Below are positions 26,303-34,394 of a stretch of 64,000 bases of DNA, piece after piece. Each line of letters opens with the position of its first letter. The first letter of the stretch is position 1. A program made the position numbers and the translations under genes. The notes below the pieces were generated by a model. That model was not told the DNA's origin. It did not search any database and worked only from the letters and a program-made list of their open reading frames with translations. The stretch comes from Salinimicrobium sp963739625 (GTDB lineage: Bacteria > Bacteroidota > Bacteroidia > Flavobacteriales > Flavobacteriaceae), in NCBI GenBank assembly GCA_963739625.1, contig CAVUAU010000003.1, positions 1-64,000 on the forward strand. The letters are read 5' to 3'.

Positions 26303-26319
26303 ACTCGCGCCTCGGGCAC
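26303..26319. repeat. Distal direct repeat (displaced tRNA-Leu 3' end)
   Basis: ACTCGCGCCTCGGGCAC matches 25435-25451 at 16 of 17 positions. The rest of a tRNA is absent here. The pair brackets about 850 bp that carry the HEPN/MNT genes, like attL/attR of a small integrated segment. No integrase gene is present. Confidence 0.6.
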
Positions 26320-26332
26320 TTAGAAGTTGAAC

Positions 26333-26366
26333 AACCCTGTCAGGGTTCAAGACCCTGACAGGGTTT
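26333..26366. terminator. CCCTGACAGGG-type terminator after the aldolase gene
   Basis: Stem AACCCTGTCAGGG/CCCTGACAGGGTT around a TTCAAGA loop, 10 nt beyond the fbaB stop (minus strand). Confidence 0.7.
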
Positions 26367-26375
26367 CTTTTCTTT

Positions 26376-27434
26376 TTAAGCCACCGTGATCTCCTTCGCC
26401 AGGTAAACTTCCTGCACGCTTTGCAGGATCTCCACGCCGTCTTTTAAAGGCCGCTGGAAAGCCTTTCTTCCCATGATGAGTCCGCAGCCACCGGCGCGTT
26501 TGTTGATCACCGCGGTCTTTACCGCGGCTTTGAAATCTGAATCGCCCTTGGAGCCTCCGCCCGAGTTGATCAATCCAATCTTACCCATGTAGCAGTTGGC
26601 CACCTGATAGCGGCAAAGATCAATGGGATTATCGGTAGTCAGGCTTTCGTACATCTCGTCATCATACTTTCCGAAGCCTATGTCTCTGAAACCAAAGTTG
26701 GTCTCCGGCAGTTTTTGTTTAATGATATCTGCTTTTATCGTCACTCCAATATGGTTTGCCTGCCCGGTAAGATCAGCCGCGGAATGATAGTCGGTGCCGT
26801 CTTTCTTAAATGCTGAATTCCGGGTGTAGCACCATAAAATAGTCGCCATTCCCAGCTGGTGCGCTTCTTCAAAGGCAGCAGCGATTTCCTGTATCTGCCT
26901 CGTGCTTTCTTCAGAACCAAAATAAATGGTCGCTCCTACCGCGGTTGCACCCATGTCCCAGGCTTCGCGAACACTTCCGAAGGGGATCTGGTCGTATTTA
27001 TTGGGATAGGTGAGCAGCTCGTTATGGTTCAGCTTTACAATGAACGGGATTTTGTGCGCATATTTTCTTGCGTGCAGCGCCAGTACACCAAAGGTGGAAG
27101 CCACCCCGTTGCAGCCTGCTTCCAGAGCTAGTTTAATGATATTTTCAGGATCAAAATAATCCTGGTTCTTGTAGAACGAAAAAGCTGCGGAATGTTCAAT
27201 TCCCTGGTCAACCGGTAAAATATTGAGATAACCGGTTCCTGCCAGCGCTCCGTGGTTGTAAAGCTGCGCCAGGCTTTTTAGCACTTGTGGATTGCGGTCG
27301 CTATCCTGGAAATGCTCCACGACCTGTGGACCGGGAATGGTCAATCGTTCTTTTGAAATCTTTTTGCTTTGGTAATTGAGAAGTTCGTGAGCTTCTTCTC
27401 CGAGAGTTTCGGTGATCTTGTCAATAATATTCAT
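26376..27434 (-). CDS. fbaB: Class I fructose-bisphosphate aldolase (DhnA type)
   Basis: The product has 352 residues. It belongs to the DhnA/FbaB group of class I aldolases, which cleave fructose 1,6-bisphosphate by Schiff-base chemistry without metal. Visible family stretches are LPVDQGIEHSAAFSF near residue 75, PFIVKLNHNELLTYP (about 132), TIKADIIKQKLPE (about 230), and the phosphate-binding end INSGGGSKGDSDF and GLIMGRKAFQRP. The protein is cytoplasmic and serves glycolysis and gluconeogenesis. It stands as a single gene, preceded by about 100 bp of spacer and followed by a terminator. Confidence 0.92.
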   Translation of the reverse strand: MNIIDKITETLGEEAHELLNYQSKKISKERLTIPGPQVVEHFQDSDRNPQVLKSLAQLYNHGALAGTGYLNILPVDQGIEHSAAFSFYKNQDYFDPENIIKLALEAGCNGVASTFGVLALHARKYAHKIPFIVKLNHNELLTYPNKYDQIPFGSVREAWDMGATAVGATIYFGSEESTRQIQEIAAAFEEAHQLGMATILWCYTRNSAFKKDGTDYHSAADLTGQANHIGVTIKADIIKQKLPETNFGFRDIGFGKYDDEMYESLTTDNPIDLCRYQVANCYMGKIGLINSGGGSKGDSDFKAAVKTAVINKRAGGCGLIMGRKAFQRPLKDGVEILQSVQEVYLAKEITVA

Positions 27435-27532
27435 AAAACAGGATTTTTGGATGGTCTTAAATGCTACTTTGCTGAAGATAAGTTTTTTATAAGGAACCGG
27501 AAGAAGCTCAATTCCTAAAAAAACTATAAAAA

Positions 27533-28209
27533 TCAGTGATATTGATTGAAGATTCCTTCATCAAAAGGAGTCCAGAGACAGGCCGGTAAATCAGCCTTTT
27601 TAAGACCGTTGTTCACCCAGGTGTTGGCGTTGTAGAAAAAAGTGCACCGAGCGGCGGGCGGGTAAAAAATGATCATCCTGATTGTAGCTTAGTTCCAGCG
27701 GCTTCGGCAGGATGTGGTCTTCTAATTTGAAACTATTCAATATATACTCTGCAAAGTTTTTGATATTGTTTCCGGTTTAGTTGGACCGGAATCATTGGTT
27801 TGTCAAACCTTAGCCGCTGCAGGAACTGCACATGCATTGCCGATGGGCCGGGTTGCAAAACTGCTCTAAAGGCGACCGGAAAATTTCCGCCTTCCGAAGG
27901 ATTTTCAAAAGCCTCCAAATCGCCCCAGCTGAAGGAAACATAACTAAAATCTATCCTTTTTGAGAGGGTTTTTTCCGAAGCAATGATCCTGCTCCAGTCT
28001 GTCACCTCATTTTTAAGAGGCAGAATAAAACTCATTTTTGCTCCGTCTGTTCGCAAATACATTGTTATTTCGCCATTTTCTGCACCACCCGAATTCACAG
28101 GGATTAGAGATCCTGCAAGAGCGGCAATAAAATACAATAGCAGCATGAGCAGGAAAGACAGCAGGCCCTTAGCAAGAAAATTGAGGATGCGAAACAGCAG
28201 TTTGGACAT
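27533..28209 (-). pseudogene. DUF2459 (TIGR02117) family protein, two frameshifts
   Basis: The first 158 residues contain an N-terminal membrane segment (LLSFLLMLLLYFIAALAGSLIPV) and the family regions DWSRIIAS and FSWGDLEAFE. The frame ends at 27733 but the family sequence goes on in other frames: NFAEYILNSFKLEDHILPKP after a missing base near 27764, and FYNANTWVNNGLKKADLPAC after an extra base in the A6 run 27636-27641. It then reads to GIFNQYH and a stop at 27533. With both repaired it gives about 225 residues, the normal length. Function of the family is unknown. The start overlaps the aminotransferase stop (TAATG). Sequence error is as likely as true decay. Confidence 0.75.
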
Positions 28210-29447
28210 TAGGTCTTCATAAGGATGAGGTCTTTTAGCGCTTTTTTAAAGATTTCGATCTCTTCAAGGGTGTTGTAAGGGGCAAATCCTATTCTTATCC
28301 AGCCGCCACTGTCCATGACCGGGAAGACTTCGGCCATTGTAGAGGCATAGAAGTGCCCGTCGGCGATGCAGAGATTATATTTTTCTGCAAAGAATGCTGT
28401 GGCCTCTCGCGAATGTATGTCTTTTACACGGAAGGCAAAAGTTGGTGTTTTTTTGACATTTTCGGGAGCTCGGTATAGCTCAACTTGCGGAACACTTTTC
28501 AGGAATTCTTCCATTTCAGAGATCAAACCTTCCTCATAAGCTTCAATGGCCTGCATTCCAGAAATCAACTTCTTCCGCAGGGTATCTCCACTGCCAAGAC
28601 TGCCAATAAAGCTAATCGCACCACAAAGACCGGCTATACCTTCATGGTTTTGGGTGCCGGTTTCCAGGCGGTATGGGATCTCGTTTGGCGCAGGTTGCAA
28701 TTTCATGACCTCTAACTTCTCAAAAAGGGCCTTTTTGATCACTGCTATTCCCAGGTGTGGCCCGAAAAATTTATAGGCGGAACAAAAAAGCACATCTACA
28801 TCGAGTGCTTTGAAGTCTACAGGGAAATGAGGCACAGCGTGCACGGCATCGGCAATGGTGAAAGCACCTACCGCTTTGGCCTTGTCAAAAATGGGTTTTG
28901 GATCTGTGATCGTGCCGGTGAGGTTAGAGGAGAGCCCGACAGCCACCAGTTTGGTGTTTTCGTTGATGAGCTCGTCCAGGTTTGAAAGGTCCAGGGTAAG
29001 ATTGTCTTTATTTACAGGAATAAACCTTACTCTGGCTGTAGTTTCCTTTGCCAGCTGCAGCCATGGATCTACGTTGGCACTGATGATCGAGTTGGGTGAC
29101 CACGAATTTCGTCGCCCTGGCTGAAAGAACTTCCGCAGGCTCATCGCCACCTGGAAGGCAAGGCTGGTCATATTTTGACCAAAGGCAACTTCTTCGGCAT
29201 CGCAATGGAGCAGATCTCCAACCGCCGATTTTGCCTCCTCCAGTAGCCGATCTGTCTTTTGGCTGGTGGAGAAGGTGCCGTGCAAATTGGCCATTCCGGT
29301 AGTGATATATTCCAGCATTCTGTCAATACAAGGCTGCGCCATTTGCGTGCCGCCGGGGCCGTCAAAATAGATGGGAAATACCTGTTCCTTGTCCTTTATG
29401 TTTAACGCAGGAAACTGTGCCCGCACTTCTTCTATGGGAAAATTCAT
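28209..29447 (-). CDS. Class V aminotransferase, cysteine desulfurase-like (VC1184/TIGR01976 type)
   Basis: The product has 412 residues, a fold-type I PLP enzyme. Family marks are the start RAQFPAL, FDGPGGTQMAQP, the PLP aspartate region IADAVHAVPHFPVD and the Schiff-base lysine in SAYKFFGPHLG (about 230). The substrate of this subgroup is not established; it is not the IscS/SufS housekeeping form. Residues about 113-125 (RRNSWSPNSIIS) look out of frame. The expected text is close to GDEIVVTQLDHQANV, which appears in another frame on the same strand, so three single-base insertions near 29083-29117 seem to cancel. It is coupled by ATGA to the TVP38 gene upstream. Confidence 0.85.
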   Translation of the reverse strand: MNFPIEEVRAQFPALNIKDKEQVFPIYFDGPGGTQMAQPCIDRMLEYITTGMANLHGTFSTSQKTDRLLEEAKSAVGDLLHCDAEEVAFGQNMTSLAFQVAMSLRKFFQPGRRNSWSPNSIISANVDPWLQLAKETTARVRFIPVNKDNLTLDLSNLDELINENTKLVAVGLSSNLTGTITDPKPIFDKAKAVGAFTIADAVHAVPHFPVDFKALDVDVLFCSAYKFFGPHLGIAVIKKALFEKLEVMKLQPAPNEIPYRLETGTQNHEGIAGLCGAISFIGSLGSGDTLRKKLISGMQAIEAYEEGLISEMEEFLKSVPQVELYRAPENVKKTPTFAFRVKDIHSREATAFFAEKYNLCIADGHFYASTMAEVFPVMDSGGWIRIGFAPYNTLEEIEIFKKALKDLILMKT

Positions 29448-30151
29448 TTTTTCTTCTTTTTTCTTTTTGTGTAATCAAGGTAAATATAGCCCGCATAAAG
29501 CACAGCGCCAACTCCACCAATCCAGTAGAGCCCATTCTCGAGCCGGTCGAGATCTTTGGAAAAGTACGCCACAGCTATAGAAAGCGGAAGCATTCCGCAG
29601 TAAGTGGCCAGGATGAACTTCTTGAAATTCATTTTTAGAATACCGGCTATAAAACTAATGGCGTCATTAGAAAAAAATGGAGATACCCTGAAGAGGATCA
29701 CAGTTCCAAAGCCATAATTGGAGATCCAGTAGTCCATTTTGTTCAGCTTCTTTTTGCTGATAAAAAGTCCTTTCAGGCTTTGCCCTATATGATAACCAAT
29801 GGTAGAGGCGATGCCTACTCCAATGAGATTGATGAGCACACCCCACCAGAAGCCGTAAGCCACCACGCCAACGATGATGGGTAGCCAGGAAGGAAAAATA
29901 ATGAGGAACATTTGCAGAATTATAAAAACAATGAGAGCTATAGGTCCCCACAGGCCAAACTGTTCAACATAATCATGAATGGCAGCCTGGTCTTCACTGG
30001 TGAAAATATCCCAGGCTTCTTTTGCCGAAGCCTGGAAAGGTGGGTAGAAAAAATAGAGCAGAAGCAGCCCTGAAATAATGCTGCCACTGATGATAAACGA
30101 AAGGTATTTTTTTAAAGTCGATTTTTCCAAAGTGCCGGCTTGTGGTTCCAA
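29444..30151 (-). CDS. TVP38/TMEM64 (DedA-like) membrane protein
   Basis: The product has 235 residues. It is a multi-helix inner-membrane protein: the first helix is at about 17-37, followed by the SNARE-associated/VTT core with IFPSWLPIIVGVVAYGFWWGVLINLIGVGIASTIGYHIGQS and LFRVSPFFSNDAISFIAGILKM. VTT proteins are linked to lipid flipping or scrambling and to membrane homeostasis. A lysine-rich tail (TKRKKKKK) ends the protein. It is the first gene of a coupled set: its stop overlaps the aminotransferase start (ATGA), which in turn overlaps the DUF2459 gene. Confidence 0.88.
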   Translation of the reverse strand: MEPQAGTLEKSTLKKYLSFIISGSIISGLLLLYFFYPPFQASAKEAWDIFTSEDQAAIHDYVEQFGLWGPIALIVFIILQMFLIIFPSWLPIIVGVVAYGFWWGVLINLIGVGIASTIGYHIGQSLKGLFISKKKLNKMDYWISNYGFGTVILFRVSPFFSNDAISFIAGILKMNFKKFILATYCGMLPLSIAVAYFSKDLDRLENGLYWIGGVGAVLYAGYIYLDYTKRKKKKK

Positions 30152-30249
30152 ATTAGCAATTTTGAGCGGCAGCAGGAAAAATGCCGTTTTAAAACTTTTC
30201 TAAAAGAGTGTAATTTAATTATTTGATAATTTTAAATTTACGACAAGGG

Positions 30250-30273
30250 CTCTCAAAAATCCTATTTTTGATA
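30250..30273. repeat. Dispersed TCAAAAATG-type palindrome, copy 4
   Basis: CTCTCAAAAATCCTATTTTT is followed by GATA. It lies in the spacer upstream of the phosphate operon. Confidence 0.5.
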
Positions 30274-30383
30274 CTCCCGGTGTGCATCATTAAGGTTTTA
30301 TTCTTCAGAGTTTTTGTCAATTTGAAAATAGGAAAAGAACTGCCCCGGGCGATCTTTCTGTTTTACTTAATCATAATTCGCAG

Positions 30384-30400
30384 TTAACACAGGCTTAACA
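30384..30400 (+). promoter_or_regulatory. Candidate Pho box
   Basis: Two TTAACA hexamers (30384-30389 and 30395-30400) have an 11-bp period, the spacing used by PhoB/PhoP-type regulators; TTAACA is also the PhoP box of Bacillus. They lie just upstream of the -7-like box of the porin-pst operon, an expected phosphate-starvation target. Confidence 0.5.
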
Positions 30401-30409
30401 TTGGAGTTC

Positions 30410-30417
30410 TTTCTTTG
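30410..30417 (+). promoter_or_regulatory. -7-like box TTTCTTTG of the porin-pst operon
   Basis: Seven of eight positions match TAnnTTTG. It is 24 nt before the porin ATG and 10 nt after the candidate Pho box. Confidence 0.45.
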
Positions 30418-30440
30418 CAGCGACAAAAACAAAGAACATT

Positions 30441-31640
30441 ATGAAATTGAGAAGGTTGACTATCGTCGCACTGCTGCTTTTAGCTGCTACAGCTGTAAAG
30501 GCGCAGGACATTACCGAAAGCAAATTCGGAAAAGGTCTTTTTAACGTAACTGCAAAAGACAGCTCTTACAGTGCAAATTTTACTGTGAGAATGCAATCCC
30601 TATTTACTTCAGAATGGGGTATTCCCGAAACAGGAGACTGGGGAGATGCCCAGACTAACATGTTGATTAGAAGAGCTCGTCTCAAATTTAAAGGATTTGC
30701 CTATTCTCCAAAACTTCAATATAAACTGCAACTTGGGCTGTCCAACAGGGACATGGGCGGCGGCTCTCCTTATACCAGTGAAGCTCCTAAATTTATTCTG
30801 GATGCGGTGGTGATGTACGAGTTCGCCGATAATTGGGAGCTTTGGGCAGGACAAACAAAACTTCCCGGTAACCGGGAACAACTGGTTTCGTCAAGCGAAC
30901 TGGAAACTGTTGACCGCTCCTTAGTTAACAGCCGTTTCAATCTTGGACGCGAAATGGGGTTGCAGTTACACCATTCTTCAGTTTTGGGAGAAAATGTGGT
31001 GGTAAGAGAGGCACTTGCGGTTTCACAGGGAGAAGGTCGAAATGTAACTTCGGGCAACATTGGAGGTCACCAGTTTACAGGTAGATTGGAAGTGCTGCCA
31101 TTTGGTGACTTTGACGACTATTCGGGAGCCGATTTTGAAAGAGAGCAAAGTCCTAAACTTGCACTGGGTGCCAGCTACGACTTCAATAACGATGCAGTGA
31201 TGACCCGTTCAAATGCAGGATCTTACATGCTTAACGACACCGGCTTCTTTGAAACCGATATTACAACACTTTTTGTGGATGCCATGTTTAAATACAACGG
31301 CTGGACTGTGATGGGAGAATATGCTAACCGTACTGCCGATGAGATCTTTGCAAAAGACTCTGACGGCAGCCTTACTGGAGATGCAGTGAATGCAGGCCAG
31401 GGTTTCAACATTCAAGCCGGCTACCTGTTTGAAAATAACATTGGGATCACCGGGCGTTACAGCACCATCGACCTTGATGATGAGCTTACGCAAGCTATTG
31501 AAAACCAATATACTCTTGCTCTCTCGAAATATATTGTTAAGCATAAGCTAAAAGTGCAAACAGATATTAATTATACTGATATGAACCTTAATTTAGAAGA
31601 CGGTTTGTTGTATAGATTACAATTTGAAATCCAATTTTAA
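30441..31640 (+). CDS. Phosphate-selective porin-like outer membrane protein (OprP/OprO family)
   Basis: The product has 399 residues with a signal peptide (1-21, ending AVKAQ). The rest is a beta-barrel rich in alternating aromatic and small residues (ARLKFKGFAYSPKLQYKLQLGLSN, WELWAGQTKLPGNREQ, LKVQTDINYTDMNL) and ends with Phe (YRLQFEIQF), as outer membrane porins do. It should let phosphate or polyphosphate cross the outer membrane. It heads the pst operon, 10 nt before pstS, and has a candidate Pho box in front, so it is probably induced by phosphate starvation. Confidence 0.88.
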   Translation: MKLRRLTIVALLLLAATAVKAQDITESKFGKGLFNVTAKDSSYSANFTVRMQSLFTSEWGIPETGDWGDAQTNMLIRRARLKFKGFAYSPKLQYKLQLGLSNRDMGGGSPYTSEAPKFILDAVVMYEFADNWELWAGQTKLPGNREQLVSSSELETVDRSLVNSRFNLGREMGLQLHHSSVLGENVVVREALAVSQGEGRNVTSGNIGGHQFTGRLEVLPFGDFDDYSGADFEREQSPKLALGASYDFNNDAVMTRSNAGSYMLNDTGFFETDITTLFVDAMFKYNGWTVMGEYANRTADEIFAKDSDGSLTGDAVNAGQGFNIQAGYLFENNIGITGRYSTIDLDDELTQAIENQYTLALSKYIVKHKLKVQTDINYTDMNLNLEDGLLYRLQFEIQF

Positions 31641-31650
31641 ACTTTAAATT

Positions 31651-32604
31651 ATGAAAAGAACAATTTTAGTAGCCGCTGTAGCATTGTCTGTGATGTCCTG
31701 CGGAAATAATAAAAAAGATCAGGCCAGTGACAGTTCATCTATTTCTATAGACGGGTCAAGTACTGTTTATCCTATTACTGAAGCTATTGCTGAAGAATAT
31801 CGTGCCGAAGATGCAGACGTAGATGTGACCATTGGCGTTTCGGGAACCGGCGGCGGATTCAAAAAATTCAGCAGGGGAGAGAGTGATATTTCTGATGCAT
31901 CCCGTCCAATAAAAGATGACGAAAAGGCTGCAGCTGCACAAAACAACATTGATTACGTACAACTTGAAGTAGCCTATGACGGGCTTGCAGTGGTTATCAA
32001 TCCGGAAAATGACTGGGTAGATTGTATGACTGTTGAGGAGCTTAAAAAACTTTGGTCTCCGGAAGCTCAGGGAAAAATCACTCACTGGAACCAGATAAGA
32101 CCTGAATGGCCAAATGAAGAAATTCACCTGTTTGGACCCGGAGTTGCTTCAGGAACCTTTGATTACTTTACCGAAGCTATCGTGGGCGAAAGCGGAAACA
32201 GCCGTGGAGACTACACTGCCAGTGAAGACGACAACGTTTTGGTGCAGGGAGTTGCCGGTGATAAGTTTGGACTTGGATTTTTTGGACTTGCTTATTTCGA
32301 AGAAAACCAGGATAAACTTAAAATGATAGGTGTTGACGGAGGTGAAGGCTGTGTACAACCTTCAATGGAAACAGTGAGCAGCGGAAAATACGCGCCACTT
32401 TCAAGACCATTATTTATTTATGTGAGCAGTGCCGCTGTAGAAAAAAACCCAAAAGTGGTAGATTTTGTAAATTTCTATCTTAACGAAGCCCCGGGTCTAT
32501 TGGAAGATGTGGGATACGTTCCTTTGACTTCTGAAGAATACAAGGAGCAAAAAGAGAAATTTCAGGCTTTTGTTGAGAAACATCAGCAGCAAGAGCAAAA
32601 ATAG
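31651..32604 (+). CDS. pstS: Phosphate ABC transporter substrate-binding lipoprotein PstS
   Basis: The product has 317 residues. It begins with a lipoprotein signal (VAAVALSVMSCGNNKK, lipid Cys near 17), so it is tethered in the periplasm. Phosphate-binding loops are visible: IDGSSTVYPITEAIAEE (about 33), VSGTGGGFKKFSRGESDISDASRP (about 62) and GVASGTFDYF (about 166). It delivers phosphate to PstCA. A strong terminator-like hairpin after the gene probably makes pstS mRNA more abundant than pstCAB mRNA. Confidence 0.96.
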   Translation: MKRTILVAAVALSVMSCGNNKKDQASDSSSISIDGSSTVYPITEAIAEEYRAEDADVDVTIGVSGTGGGFKKFSRGESDISDASRPIKDDEKAAAAQNNIDYVQLEVAYDGLAVVINPENDWVDCMTVEELKKLWSPEAQGKITHWNQIRPEWPNEEIHLFGPGVASGTFDYFTEAIVGESGNSRGDYTASEDDNVLVQGVAGDKFGLGFFGLAYFEENQDKLKMIGVDGGEGCVQPSMETVSSGKYAPLSRPLFIYVSSAAVEKNPKVVDFVNFYLNEAPGLLEDVGYVPLTSEEYKEQKEKFQAFVEKHQQQEQK

Positions 32605-32624
32605 AAGTATTTATAAAGGGACAG

Positions 32625-32652
32625 CCGGGACCTGAGAAGGTTCCGGTTTTTT
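32625..32652 (+). terminator. Internal terminator/attenuator between pstS and pstC
   Basis: A 9-bp stem CCGGGACCT/AGGTTCCGG with a GAGA loop is followed by six T residues, 20 nt after pstS. Partial read-through would lower expression of the transporter genes relative to pstS. Confidence 0.7.
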
Positions 32653-32668
32653 CCGTAGTTTCCCCTAT

Positions 32669-33547
32669 ATGCGAAAACTTAAAGAGACTGTAATTGAGAA
32701 GACCCTGTTGGGCAGCGCGCTTATTACTATTGCTGTCACCGTTGGGATCATTCTTGTTCTTTCTATTGAGGCAGTCAACTTTTTTAGTGAGGTCTCAATA
32801 ATCGAATTTTTGACAGATGATGAATGGACGCCGTTGTTTACAGATAAACACTTCGGAATCCTTCCCCTACTGTCGGGTACGCTGTTGACTTCATTTATCG
32901 CCATTGCCTTTGCGGTGCCCATTGGGCTTTCCATTAGTATCTACATTAGCGAATACGCGCCCAGAAGCTTCAGAAAAACAATAAAGCCGGCATTGGAACT
33001 TTTGGCTGCAGTACCAACCGTAGTCTACGGTTTCTTTGCACTTACCGTAGTGACGCCGTTTCTCCAGAGTTTTATTCCCGGGCTGTCGGGTTTCAACTCT
33101 CTTTCGGCAGGGCTTGTCATGGGGATCATGATCATTCCTTTTATTTCTTCCTTAAGTGAAGATGCGCTGCATGCAGTGCCAAATTCCTTACGTGAGGCCG
33201 CCTACGGAATGGGTTCTACAAAACTTCAGAATTCCTTTAGGGTGCTTGTTCCGGCAGCGTCTTCAGGAATTATTGTTTCTGTTATCCTGGCTGTTTCAAG
33301 GGCAATTGGGGAAACCATGATCGTTGCCATTGCGGCAGGTCAACAACCGCGGCTTACTCTAGATCCTACCGTGCCGGTGGAGACCATTACAGCTTATATC
33401 GTACAGGTAAGTCTTGGAGATGTGCAACATGGTTCCCTGGAATACAGGACCATTTTTGCAGCCGGAATCACACTTTTCATTTTCACATTCCTGTTGAATA
33501 CCTTCAGCTATAAGATCAGGAAAAAATTCAGGGAGAAGTATGAATAA
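32669..33547 (+). CDS. pstC: Phosphate ABC transporter permease PstC
   Basis: The product has 292 residues. Six membrane segments are visible, with the first at about 13-35. The permease (EAA-type) loop is in SLREAAYGMGSTKLQNSFRVLVPAASSGI (about 173-202). It forms the inner-membrane channel with PstA. The coding end overlaps pstA by 8 nt, indicating coupled translation. Confidence 0.95.
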   Translation: MRKLKETVIEKTLLGSALITIAVTVGIILVLSIEAVNFFSEVSIIEFLTDDEWTPLFTDKHFGILPLLSGTLLTSFIAIAFAVPIGLSISIYISEYAPRSFRKTIKPALELLAAVPTVVYGFFALTVVTPFLQSFIPGLSGFNSLSAGLVMGIMIIPFISSLSEDALHAVPNSLREAAYGMGSTKLQNSFRVLVPAASSGIIVSVILAVSRAIGETMIVAIAAGQQPRLTLDPTVPVETITAYIVQVSLGDVQHGSLEYRTIFAAGITLFIFTFLLNTFSYKIRKKFREKYE

Positions 33548-34394
33548 TATTAAAAAGAACAGGCTACTGGATAAAGTGTTCAAGGTATGGGGAATTGCCT
33601 GTACTTTACTTGGACTGGTGCTACTGGCGATCTTCATAGGCTCTATTTTGATTGACGGCCTGGAAAGGATAAACTGGGATTTTATTACCAGCCTTCCTTC
33701 CCGGAAAGCGGAAAGAGCCGGTATCTGGACTGCCCTTATGGGAAGCGTCTGGATTCTCGTTTTAACCACCATTATTGCTTTACCTCTTGGAATTGCTGCG
33801 GCTATTTACCTGGAAGAATATGCGCATAAAAGTAAACTTTCGTCACTTTTGGAGATCAACATTTCCAACCTTGCAGGAGTACCGTCAATAATTTACGGTC
33901 TGCTGGGACTGGAGGTGTTTGTGCGCATCCTGGAAATGGGAGCAAGCGTACTTGCAGGTAGTTTTACACTGGCCTTACTCATTTTACCAATCGTAATCGT
34001 CTCTACACGGGAGGCCTTAAAAGCAGTACCAAAATCGGTAAGGGACGCATCATTTGCATTGGGAGCTTCAAAATGGCAAACGGTTTCACGACAGTTGCTG
34101 CCGGCCTCGTTTGGTGGTATACTTACTGGAATAATTCTAGCCCTGTCGAGAGCGGTGGGAGAGACTGCGCCTTTAATCGTGGTAGGAGCTTTAGCCTATG
34201 TGCCCTTTGCACCTTCGGGACCATTGGATGAATTTTCGGTGCTGCCAATCCAGATCTTTAACTGGATCTCAAGACCACAGGCAGGTTTTGAATTAAACGC
34301 TGCCGCGGCAATTATCATCTTATTGTTAATTACTTTTGTAATGAATGGAATCGCTGTTTACTTCAGAAATAAGTGGCAGAAAAAATTCAAATAA
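33540..34394 (+). CDS. pstA: Phosphate ABC transporter permease PstA
   Basis: The product has 284 residues. It is an inner-membrane permease with a first helix at about 15-37 and the EAA-type coupling loop SVRDASFALGASKWQTVSRQLLPASFGGI (about 163-192). ISNLAGVPSIIYGLLGLEVFV is the conserved PstA/PstC segment. It starts within pstC and its end overlaps one possible pstB start by 22 nt. Confidence 0.95.
   Translation: MNNIKKNRLLDKVFKVWGIACTLLGLVLLAIFIGSILIDGLERINWDFITSLPSRKAERAGIWTALMGSVWILVLTTIIALPLGIAAAIYLEEYAHKSKLSSLLEINISNLAGVPSIIYGLLGLEVFVRILEMGASVLAGSFTLALLILPIVIVSTREALKAVPKSVRDASFALGASKWQTVSRQLLPASFGGILTGIILALSRAVGETAPLIVVGALAYVPFAPSGPLDEFSVLPIQIFNWISRPQAGFELNAAAAIIILLLITFVMNGIAVYFRNKWQKKFK

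Noticed and set aside
25702..26319. A 205-codon minus-strand frame starting with GTG at 26319 as the true HEPN gene
   Set aside because: Its first codons fall in the tRNA-derived repeat and its last 40 codons overlap the MNT gene out of family; an ATG at 26256 and an A6 frameshift explain it better.
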